Assembly (NCBI GenBank): GCA_023150455.1
Contig: JAKLKW010000001.1
Coordinates: 1-64,000, forward strand
Direction: 5' to 3'
From: Alphaproteobacteria bacterium
GTDB lineage: Bacteria > Pseudomonadota > Alphaproteobacteria > JAEULC01
DNA length: 64,000 bases
The position numbers were made by a program, and so were the translations under genes. Shown here one piece after another: positions 40,566-48,778 of this stretch. Under the pieces are notes generated by a model, which saw only the letters and a list, made by a program, of their open reading frames with translations, did not search any database and had not been told where the DNA came from. Within the stretch, counting starts at the first letter, position 1. Each line of letters opens with the position of its first letter.

Positions 40566-41882
40566 ATGGGCTATTCCTCGCTGCTGATCTTCCCGTTCCT
40601 GCTGTTCCTGCTCTTCGTCGGCTTCCCGGTCGCCTTCTCGATGATGGCGACGGCCTTCGTGTTCGGCGTGTGGACCTTCGGCTGGTCCTTCGTGTTCCAG
40701 GCGGCCGAGAAGATCGAGGACGTCGCCTCCAACTTCGTCCTCGCCGCCGTGCCGCTGTTCGTCTTCATGGGCTCGATGCTCGAGCGCTCGGGCGTTGCCG
40801 ACCGCCTGTTCGAGGCCATCCACATGTGGGCGCGCCGCCTGCCCGGCGGCCTCGCGATCGGCACGATCATCATGTGCATCATCTTCGCGGCGTCGAGCGG
40901 CGTGGTCGGGGCGACCGAGACGGTGATCGGCCTGCTCGCGATCCCGGTCATGATGCGGCACCACTACAACAAGGAGCTGATTGTCGGCACCATCTGCGCC
41001 GGCGGCTCGCTCGGCACCATCATCCCGCCGTCGGTCGTCGCCGTGGTGATGGGACCGCTCGCCGGGATCTCGGTCGGCGACCTGCTCGTCGGCATGGTCT
41101 TTCCCGGCCTTATCATGGCCGGGCTCTACATCGCCTACATCCTGGCGCTGTGCGTGGTCTCGCCGACCGCCGGGCCGCGCATCGCGCCGTCGCCCGACGA
41201 TCCGCCGTTTCAGGTCAAGCTGCGCGTCACCGCCGTCGCCCTGGTGCCGCCGCTGTTCATGATCTTCGCCGTGCTGGGCTCGATCATGCTCGGCTGGGCG
41301 GCGCCGACCGAGGCGGCGGCGATCGGTGCGGCCGGGGCGGTGCTGCTGACCCTGTTCTACCGCACCTTCACCTGGCGCGTGCTGCACGAGGCGGTGATGA
41401 AGACGCTGACGATCACGGCGATGATCATGGCGATCATCCTCGGCGGCAGCATGATGACCGGCGCCTTCGTCGGCTCGGGCGGCATCGCGGTGGTGCAGAA
41501 CCTCGTCAACTCCCTGTCGCTCGGCGCCTGGGGCGTGATGCTGATCGTGCTGCTGCTGGCCTTCCTGGCCGGGTTCTTCCTCGACTGGATATCCATCGTG
41601 CTGATCCTGCTGCCGATCTTCACGCCGCTGCTCAAGGCGCTCGGCGTCAACATGGTGTGGTTCTGCATCGCCATGCTGGTGGTGATCCAGACCAGCTACC
41701 TGTCGCCGCCGATGGCGCCGGCGATCTTCTACTTCCGGGCGATCAGCCCGCCCGAGATCACGACGATGCACATGTACCGCGGCGTGATCCCGTTCATCGT
41801 GCTGCAGGTTGTGACCCTGGCCATCGTGCTGGTCTGGCCGCAGACCGTGCTGTGGCTGCCCTACAAGCTGCTGGCGCCGTGA
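40566..41882 (+). CDS. dctM: TRAP transporter large permease, DctM family
   Basis: FVGFPVAFSMMATAFVFG; AVPLFVFMGSMLERSGVADRLFEAIHMWARRLPGGLAIGTIIMCIIFAASSGVVGATETVIGLLAIP; GGSLGTIIPPSV. Confidence 0.96.
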   Translation: MGYSSLLIFPFLLFLLFVGFPVAFSMMATAFVFGVWTFGWSFVFQAAEKIEDVASNFVLAAVPLFVFMGSMLERSGVADRLFEAIHMWARRLPGGLAIGTIIMCIIFAASSGVVGATETVIGLLAIPVMMRHHYNKELIVGTICAGGSLGTIIPPSVVAVVMGPLAGISVGDLLVGMVFPGLIMAGLYIAYILALCVVSPTAGPRIAPSPDDPPFQVKLRVTAVALVPPLFMIFAVLGSIMLGWAAPTEAAAIGAAGAVLLTLFYRTFTWRVLHEAVMKTLTITAMIMAIILGGSMMTGAFVGSGGIAVVQNLVNSLSLGAWGVMLIVLLLAFLAGFFLDWISIVLILLPIFTPLLKALGVNMVWFCIAMLVVIQTSYLSPPMAPAIFYFRAISPPEITTMHMYRGVIPFIVLQVVTLAIVLVWPQTVLWLPYKLLAP

Positions 41883-41923
41883 CGGCGATGCGCCGCGCGC
41901 CGATCCTTGTATGATGAGGGGCC

Positions 41924-42619
41924 ATGGCTCCGCGTCGCAAAACCACGAAGCCCCGCGCCCGTGCCGTCCTGGCCACGGCCCCGAGCCTCACCGACAAGGC
42001 CTACCGGCGGCTTGAGGAGATGATCGTCACGCTCGAGCTCGCGCCCGGCGAGGTCGTGTCGGAAACGGCGCTCAGCCGCAAGCTCGGTATCGGCCGCACG
42101 CCGATCCGCGAGGCGCTGCAGCGCCTGGCGCGCGAGAAGCTGATCGTGGTGCTGCCCCGGCGCGGCATCATGGTCTCGGAGGTCAATGTCCGCTCGCAGC
42201 TCCGGCTGCTCGAGGTCCGGCGCGAGGTCGAGCGCCTGCTCGCCCGCACCGCCGCGCGGCGCGCCAACGAGCAGGTGCGCCAGCGCTTCCGCGAGATCGC
42301 CGACGGCATGGAGGATGCGGCGCGCAAGAACGACGACGTCACCTTCATGCGGCTCGACCGCGAGTTCAACCTGCTGGAGCTGGAAGGCGCGCAGAACGAG
42401 TTCGCCGCCGGCGCCATGGCGCTGATGCACGGGCTCTCGCGGCGCTTCTGGTACATCCATTACAAGCAGGTCGCCGACATGCCGCTGGCCGCGCGCCAGC
42501 ACGCCGACATCGCCCGCGCCATCGCCGCCGGCGACGAGAAGCGGGCCGCGGCCGCGGTCGACGCCCTGATGGACTACATCGAGGCGTTCACCCGCGCCAC
42601 GGTCGACGCGGGGACGTGA
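41924..42619 (+). CDS. GntR family transcriptional regulator, FCD subfamily
   Basis: TDKAYRRLEEMIVTLELAPGEVVSETALSRKLGIGRTPIREALQRLAREKLIVVLPRRGIMVSEVN; FCD domain C-terminal. Confidence 0.94.
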   Translation: MAPRRKTTKPRARAVLATAPSLTDKAYRRLEEMIVTLELAPGEVVSETALSRKLGIGRTPIREALQRLAREKLIVVLPRRGIMVSEVNVRSQLRLLEVRREVERLLARTAARRANEQVRQRFREIADGMEDAARKNDDVTFMRLDREFNLLELEGAQNEFAAGAMALMHGLSRRFWYIHYKQVADMPLAARQHADIARAIAAGDEKRAAAAVDALMDYIEAFTRATVDAGT

Positions 42620-42661
42620 GAAGGGCCGGTGACGGGGCTGGACGCCGGGCCCCGGGGCCGA

Positions 42662-42684
42662 ATATATTGCTGATATATCACGAG
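42662..42684 (+). promoter_or_regulatory. Shared 23-bp motif upstream of fatty-acid-hydroxylase-like gene
   Basis: ATATATTGCTGATATATCACGAG, containing the perfect palindrome TGATATATCA. Confidence 0.5.
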
Positions 42685-42722
42685 CGGCCGGGCAGGCCGC
42701 CCTGCAATCGGGGAAGTGCGTC

Positions 42723-43487
42723 ATGAGCATGCCGAAACGACAGGAAGCCTTCCGCGGCGACTACCGCGGGAAGGTGTCGCGCTGGTACAGCGGGCCGGGC
42801 CATGTGTTCCTGATCTATGCGATCGGGCTTGCCGGCATCTTCTACTTCACGCGCCAGATCCACGACGTCCGCTGGTACGAGTGGCTGACGATCCCGGTCG
42901 CCTTCGCCATCGCCAACTGGTTCGAGTGGTGGATCCACAAATACGTGATGCATCGCCCGATCAAGGGCTTCATGGGCATCTACAAGCGCCATACCCTGGC
43001 GCATCACCAGTTCTTCACCGAGCACGAGCCGTCGGTCGACAGCAACCGCGACTTCCGCATCGTGTTCTTCCCGCCCTACGCGCTGGCGGCGTTCATGACC
43101 GGCACGGCGGTGCCGGCGATGCTCCTGAACTGGGCCGGCTTCCCCAACATCGGGTGGCTGCTGCTCACCACCAACACGGCGATCTACCTGAACTACGAGC
43201 TGTTCCACTACTGCTGCCACGTGAAGGACGACTCGATCGTCCGGCACATCCCGTTCGTCAACACGATCCGCCGCCACCACATCGCGCACCACAACACCGC
43301 GATCATGATGGAGCGCAACTTCAACCTGACCTATCCGATCGCCGACTGGTTCTTCGGCACCAGCGATCTCGACCGCGGCGTGATCGGCCACATCTTCAAC
43401 GGCTACGACACCGCCCACGTGCGCAAGAACCTGAAGAAGGTCCGCTCGACCGCCGACGATCCGCGCGTGGCGATGGTCCGCGCGTAG
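42723..43487 (+). CDS. Sterol desaturase / fatty acid hydroxylase family membrane di-iron protein
   Basis: Histidine motifs HKYVMH, HTLAHHQFF, HYCCH, RRHHIAHHN between hydrophobic helices. Confidence 0.85.
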   Translation: MSMPKRQEAFRGDYRGKVSRWYSGPGHVFLIYAIGLAGIFYFTRQIHDVRWYEWLTIPVAFAIANWFEWWIHKYVMHRPIKGFMGIYKRHTLAHHQFFTEHEPSVDSNRDFRIVFFPPYALAAFMTGTAVPAMLLNWAGFPNIGWLLLTTNTAIYLNYELFHYCCHVKDDSIVRHIPFVNTIRRHHIAHHNTAIMMERNFNLTYPIADWFFGTSDLDRGVIGHIFNGYDTAHVRKNLKKVRSTADDPRVAMVRA

Positions 43488-43501
43488 CAGGGGAGAGCGC
43501 C

Positions 43502-43693
43502 ATGGCCCAGATGCAGGGCGAGATCAAGCGCAACGTCGCCTCGCTGGTCGGCGGCATCGCCATCGCCATCGTCGTGTTCGTGCTGTGGATGCTGGTGACG
43601 GGCGAGCTCGGCTGGGCCGGCACGGCCAACGTGCTGGCCGGCCTTGTCGTCGCCGGCTTGACCGGCGGCTATGTGCGGCTGGCCGATCTCTGA
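43502..43693 (+). CDS. Small two-TM membrane protein
   Basis: 63 aa: MAQMQGEIKRNVASLVGGIAIAIVVFVLWMLVTGELGWAGTANVLAGLVVAGLTGGYVRLADL; ggggaga RBS; in operon with flanking genes. Confidence 0.65.
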   Translation: MAQMQGEIKRNVASLVGGIAIAIVVFVLWMLVTGELGWAGTANVLAGLVVAGLTGGYVRLADL

Positions 43694-43742
43694 ACGCCGA
43701 TAGCACCGGCCGCGGCCTACGCGGCCGCAAGGGGAGGGAGGA

Positions 43743-44672
43743 ATGAACGACGCGGCGAAGAAGCCCGCTTCCGCCGACGCGCCGAAAAGGCCGGCCGGCG
43801 CGGAAGCGCCGAAGAAGCGCGAGAAGCGGACCATCACCGAGATCCGCGACTCCAAGCACACCGGCGAGAAGATGGTCTACATGTCGGTGCCCGACTACAC
43901 ATCGGCGCGCTGGGCCGAGATGGCGGGGGTCGACGTGGCGGTGGTCGGCGACAGCCTGGCCATGGTGGCGCACGGCCATCCGAGCACGATCCCCGCGACC
44001 ATGGACATGATGGTGATGCACGCGCTCGCCGTGCGCCGCGGCGCGCCCGGCACCTTCGTGCTCGGCTGCATGCCCTACCAGAGCTACAACACGGTCGACC
44101 GGGCGCTCCAGAACGCCACGCGCTTCATGCAGGAATCCCTGTGCGACGCGGTCAAGCCGCAGGGCGGCAAGAGCCAGGCGCATATCCTCAAGGCCCTGGT
44201 CGACGCCGGCATCCCGACCGCCTCGCATATCGGGCTGACGCCGCACACGATCGCCATGTTCGGCGGCTTCAAGATCCAGGGCCGCACCGCCGAGGCGGCG
44301 ATGAAGATCCTCGAGGATGCGCTGGCGATCGAGGACGCCGGCTGCTTCATGCTCGAGTTCGAGGCCGTGCCGGCCCGGATCGCCGAGGTGATCTCCAAGC
44401 AGCTCACCATCCCCACGATCGGCATCGGCGCCGGCGTCGGCACCGACGGGCAGATCCTGCTCTGCTACGACCTGCTCGGCGTCTTCACCGACTTCAAGCC
44501 CAAGTTCACCAAGCGCTACACGAACCTGACCGAGGTCGCCGTCGGCGGCATCAGGCAGTACGTGGCCGAGGTCAAGGCCGGCAAGTTCCCCGACGACGAC
44601 CACAGCTACACGGTCAAGGACGAGGAATACGAGAAGTTCCTCGAGCTGGTCGAGAAGCGCAGGCAGGTGTGA
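43743..44672 (+). CDS. 3-methyl-2-oxobutanoate hydroxymethyltransferase (PanB)-like protein, divergent active site
   Basis: MAGVDVAVVGDSLAMVAHGHPSTIPATMDMM; SHIGLTPHTIAMFGGFKIQGR; IPTIGIGAGVGTDGQILLCYDLLGV. Metal-ligand positions altered (see findings). Confidence 0.9.
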   Translation: MNDAAKKPASADAPKRPAGAEAPKKREKRTITEIRDSKHTGEKMVYMSVPDYTSARWAEMAGVDVAVVGDSLAMVAHGHPSTIPATMDMMVMHALAVRRGAPGTFVLGCMPYQSYNTVDRALQNATRFMQESLCDAVKPQGGKSQAHILKALVDAGIPTASHIGLTPHTIAMFGGFKIQGRTAEAAMKILEDALAIEDAGCFMLEFEAVPARIAEVISKQLTIPTIGIGAGVGTDGQILLCYDLLGVFTDFKPKFTKRYTNLTEVAVGGIRQYVAEVKAGKFPDDDHSYTVKDEEYEKFLELVEKRRQV

Positions 44673-44951
44673 GCGAGGGATAGTGCCCGGCGCCGAGCCC
44701 CGTGCGGTCGGGATCGCCGCGCTGATGACCTGAAGGTCGCGGACCACGATCGATTCCCGCGACGGTCTTTGCCCGCCGGATCAAGTGGCTGGCCGCGCCG
44801 CGGCCTCATGCAACGAAGCTGCTGTTGCAGCGCGCAATCGCCTCCGCGTGGCACCAAAGCCGCCGGAGCCGCTCGGGTCCTATGACCTGGATCAATGCTT
44901 TCGGCCAACGCTCGACCTAGGTTTTCGACCTGAGCCGTGGTGGAGGGTGCA

Positions 44952-45371
44952 ATGCCCTTGCTGCATTGGAAGGACGAGTACGAGATCGGTATTCGTTCCG
45001 TCGATCACGAGCACCTCGCCTTGATTGGCGTCATCAATCTGCTGGGCGATCACCTCGATCCAAGATGCGGGGCGGTGGAGATTCGCGGGACGCTCGGCGA
45101 GATCTGCACGCTGGTGGCGACGCACTTCGCTCATGAAGAATCCATCATGCGCGACCTGGGCTACGATCAATACGCCGAACACAAGGCCGACCACGATCGG
45201 CTGCTCGGGGAGATCCGCGAAATCCAGCGCGAAATCGGCGCCGGCTCCGCGGTCGATTTTCGCTCGCAACTGGGAGAGCGCATCGGCCGTTGGTTCGGCC
45301 GCCACTTCGAAACCTTCGATGCGCGCCTGCACGCCCTGACCGACGGTCCCGGGCTGAGCATGAGAGAGTAG
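44952..45371 (+). CDS. Bacteriohemerythrin
   Basis: MPLLHWKDEYEIGIRSVDHEHL; ATHFAHEESIM; EHKADHDRLL; RHFETFDARL: complete hemerythrin di-iron ligand set. Confidence 0.93.
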   Translation: MPLLHWKDEYEIGIRSVDHEHLALIGVINLLGDHLDPRCGAVEIRGTLGEICTLVATHFAHEESIMRDLGYDQYAEHKADHDRLLGEIREIQREIGAGSAVDFRSQLGERIGRWFGRHFETFDARLHALTDGPGLSMRE

Positions 45372-45943
45372 GAGCTAGGCCGCAGCTCGCCGCTCTCGAT
45401 TCGGGCGTCGCGCGCCGGCACGCGGCATGGCGATGCGCCCGACCAGCCGTCAGGCCGGCTTGCGGTCGATCGGCTCGAACGCCGGCTCGCGCGCTCATCC
45501 GCGAACATCGCGCCGCCGGCGATGTCGAACCACCTGAGGTGCTCCAGCTGCGCCAGCACGTCGAGCTGCGACAGCCGGTCGTGCGGCTTCGGCGCCGCAT
45601 CGAGCGCGCCTTCGTGCCCGAGCCGCAGGGCGGCGGGGTCGGCGTGGAACAGCCGTTTCTCCACCGCGTACTCGATGGCGCCCGCGTGCGACGGGTCGCC
45701 GAGCGAGACGCTCTCGGCGGTCGCCGGCGGCACGACGTAGCGGACGTCGCGCATGACACAGGATACCGACCGGAAGGCGGGACGATGCCAAGTGAACATC
45801 GCTGACCGGCGCGCCGGGAGTGATCCGCCCCATTCCCGGTCGACGACGGTGATGCGCTTGCTATATGCTGCCGGCGCGAACTTCGATTGCAGCGAGGGCC
45901 GGCCGGCAACGGCCGCATTCGCGACCGTGCGGCAGGAACATCC

Positions 45944-46330
45944 ATGACCCGACGCACCCTTCCCCTGGTCTACTCCTGCTCGGGATGCTCGAGCGCGGCT
46001 CAGCTTGCCAATCACGTGGCGATCCAGCTGGACCGCGCGCATCGGGCAGAGATGTCCTGCATCGCCGGCGTCGGCGGTGGGGTGCCGTCTCTGGTGCGGA
46101 TCGCCATGTCGGGGCGGCCGGTCGTCGCGATCGACGGCTGCCCGCTGAAGTGCGTCGAAAGTTGTCTCGGCCGACACGGAATCAGGCCGGCCATCCACTA
46201 CGACCTGAGCAAGATGGGGATCAAGAAGCGATTCAAGACCGACTACGATCCCCAGCAGGCCGAAGATCTGCTGCAGCGCATCACTGCGGACCTGGATCTT
46301 GTCGGTCTTGCGTCCGGCAACCGAACGTAG
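45944..46330 (+). CDS. Putative zinc-binding protein, DGC domain
   Basis: YSCSGCSSAAQLANHVAIQLDRAHRAEMSCIAGVGGGVPSLVRIAMSGRPVVAIDGCPLKCVESCLGRHGI (CSGC...DGCPLKC). Confidence 0.88.
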   Translation: MTRRTLPLVYSCSGCSSAAQLANHVAIQLDRAHRAEMSCIAGVGGGVPSLVRIAMSGRPVVAIDGCPLKCVESCLGRHGIRPAIHYDLSKMGIKKRFKTDYDPQQAEDLLQRITADLDLVGLASGNRT

Positions 46331-46797
46331 AAAGCGCGTTCTCGGCCGATCGCAAGCCTTCACCGCCCCATTCCCGCAGCGATCGGCCCCGTCGGCAGGG
46401 ACCGAGCCGGTCGACGAGCCTGTCGCTTGGGTGTGCCGTTACGACCACCGGCGTCGCCCAGGAAATCTCGCCTGCCACGGACCATCGCCACGGCGCGGAC
46501 GCGCGCTTGGGTGCGGCGTCGACAGCTCGGCCACATGCCGGCAGGCGGATTTCGCCGCGACCGGGCCCTCGCTGCGGGGAATTCGCCTGCAGCGACGGAT
46601 CGAGTGAAGTCGGGCGGTCCCCCGCAGAGCAAGCGCCTATCCCCTGCCGACGCGCCACGCGATGTCGAGCCGCTACTGCAGCCACAGCTTGCCGGCGATT
46701 GCCGCTTCCGTTCCGCCGAAATGTCGTGCGCGTGATTTCCCGCTCGCCGGTGCTATTCTGCGCGCCTTGATTCCGGTCGAAAAGGGACAGTCGCCGC

Positions 46798-47511
46798 ATG
46801 TTGGATCCCAAGGGCCGCGTCGTGATGGTGAGCGGCGCCAATCGCGGCATCGGGCTCGCGATCGCCCGGTCGCTGCACGACAAGGGCTACACGCTGAGCC
46901 TGGGCGCGCGCGACCAGGCCGCACTGGAACGGGCGACGGCCGGCTTCGACGCCGGCCGCGTGCTGCGATGCGCCTACGACGCGGCGAAGCCGCCGACCAA
47001 CGAGGCCTGGGTCGCGGCGACGGTCGATCGCTTCGGCCGCATCGACGCGGTGGTCAACAACGCCGGCATCGCGCCGCTGGTCAAGATCGAGGATGCGGAC
47101 GAGAGCAAGCTCGATCAGCTGTGGGCGATCAACGTCAAGGCGCCGCTGCGCATGATCAGGCTGGCCTTGCCGCATCTGCGCAGGTCCGGCTCGGGGCGCG
47201 TCGTCAACGTCGCCTCGCTCTCGGGCAAGCGCGTCAAGAACGAGAATGTCGGCTACGCCATGTCGAAATTCGCGCTCGTCGCCATGACCCACGCGCTGCG
47301 CCTGATCGGCTGGTCCGACGGCGTGCGCGCGACGGCGCTCTGCCCGGGCTTCGTCGCCACCGACCTGACCGCCGGCGTCACCAGGGTCGCGCGCCACGAC
47401 ATGATCGACCCGGCGGATCTCGCGGAGCTGGCGGCGGCCGTGATCGCGCTCCCGAACAACAGCGTCGTGGCCGAGCTGCTGGTCAACTGCCAGCTGGAGG
47501 AAATGCTGTGA
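46798..47511 (+). CDS. SDR family NAD(P)-dependent oxidoreductase
   Basis: GRVVMVSGANRGIGLAIARSLHDKGY; NNAGIAPL; catalytic region VASLSGKRVKNENVGYAMSKFAL. Confidence 0.95.
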   Translation: MLDPKGRVVMVSGANRGIGLAIARSLHDKGYTLSLGARDQAALERATAGFDAGRVLRCAYDAAKPPTNEAWVAATVDRFGRIDAVVNNAGIAPLVKIEDADESKLDQLWAINVKAPLRMIRLALPHLRRSGSGRVVNVASLSGKRVKNENVGYAMSKFALVAMTHALRLIGWSDGVRATALCPGFVATDLTAGVTRVARHDMIDPADLAELAAAVIALPNNSVVAELLVNCQLEEML

Positions 47512-47521
47512 GGGAGAAGCC

Positions 47522-48664
47522 GTGAGCCGATCGCTGACGGCCGACGTCGTCATCGTCGGCGGGGGCACGGCCGGCTGCTCGGCGGCGCTGCATCTCAGGC
47601 AGCGCGGCGCCTCGGTCGTGCTGCTCGAGGCGCGGCTGTGCGGCAGCCAGGCCAGCGGCGTCAACTACGGCGGCGTCAGGCGGCAGGGCCGCGCCTATGC
47701 CGAGCTGCCGCTCGCCGCACGCTCGCGCAGGCTGTGGGACCGCCTGCCCGAGCTGATCGGGCATGACGGCGAGTTCGTCGTCAGCGGGCACCTGAAGCTG
47801 GCGCGCGACGAGGCCGGCATGGCGGAGCTCGAGCGCTGGGCCAGGGGCGCGCGCGACTACGGCGTCGAGGCCGAGCTGCTCGGCCGCAACGCCGTGCGCG
47901 CACGCTACCCGTGGCTGGGCGACGTCGTCGCGGGCGCGTCGCTCGTCGCCGACGACGGACAGGCCAATCCGCGGCTGGTCGCGCCGTACTTCGCCCGCGC
48001 CGCGCGCCGCGCCGGCGCCGACATCCGCGAGAACACCAAGGTCGTCGCGGCGGCGCGCGACGCGGGCGGCTTCCGCGTCGGGACCGACACGGGCGTGACG
48101 GTGCGGGCCGGCACGCTGATCAACGTCGCCGGCGCCTGGGGCCACGAGATCGCCGCCCTGTTCGGCGAGCACGCGCCCGAGGAGCTAATCTCGCCCAACA
48201 TGTGCGTCAGCGAGCCGCTGCCGTACTTCGTCGAGCACAATCTCGGCGTTGCCGGCGGCAGCATCTACCTGCGCCAGATCGCGCGCGGCAACGTCATCTT
48301 CGGCGGCGGGCGCGGCGCCGGCGACCGCGCGACCTGGCTGTCGCGCCCCGCGCCCGGCGCGACCATCGCCTCGCTCGCCGAGGTGCTGGAAGCGGTGCCG
48401 CGGCTGAAGGCCGCGCGGCTGATCCGCACCTGGACCGGGCTCGAGGGCAACATGCCGGACGAGATCCCGGTGATCGGGCCGAGCCGCACCACGCCCGGCC
48501 TGGTCCACGCCTTCGGCTTCTCCGGGCACGGTTTCCAGCTCGGCCCCGGCATGGGCGCGATCCTGGCCGAGCTGGCGCTGGACGGGCGCACCGACGTGGA
48601 CCTGCGCCCCTTCGCGATCGACCGCTTTGCGACCGATATTGCCCGGGAAGCGACCAGCGGCTGA
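47522..48664 (+). CDS. FAD-dependent oxidoreductase (DAO family)
   Basis: ADVVIVGGGTAGCSAALHLRQRGASVVLLEARLCGSQASGVNYGGVRRQGR; GFSGHGFQLGPGMGAILAELALDG. Confidence 0.93.
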   Translation: MSRSLTADVVIVGGGTAGCSAALHLRQRGASVVLLEARLCGSQASGVNYGGVRRQGRAYAELPLAARSRRLWDRLPELIGHDGEFVVSGHLKLARDEAGMAELERWARGARDYGVEAELLGRNAVRARYPWLGDVVAGASLVADDGQANPRLVAPYFARAARRAGADIRENTKVVAAARDAGGFRVGTDTGVTVRAGTLINVAGAWGHEIAALFGEHAPEELISPNMCVSEPLPYFVEHNLGVAGGSIYLRQIARGNVIFGGGRGAGDRATWLSRPAPGATIASLAEVLEAVPRLKAARLIRTWTGLEGNMPDEIPVIGPSRTTPGLVHAFGFSGHGFQLGPGMGAILAELALDGRTDVDLRPFAIDRFATDIAREATSG

Positions 48665-48778
48665 GCGACCATTCGGCGCAACCTTCGAGCTTGCATCGGA
48701 CCGGCAAAACCGGCAACCATCCGGCCCACGCCGCGCGGCCTTGAGCGCCGCCGGCCGATAGGCACGGGGGTTAATCGA

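Noticed and set aside
41900-41925. Additional copy of the 23-bp motif in front of the GntR gene itself (ccttgtatgatgagggg)
   Set aside because: Only a partial TGTATGATGA resemblance; does not match the consensus well enough to claim autoregulation.
46331-46797. Coding region between the DGC protein and SDR gene
   Set aside because: Several short ORFs on both strands but none with a recognisable domain, good start site or protein-like composition.
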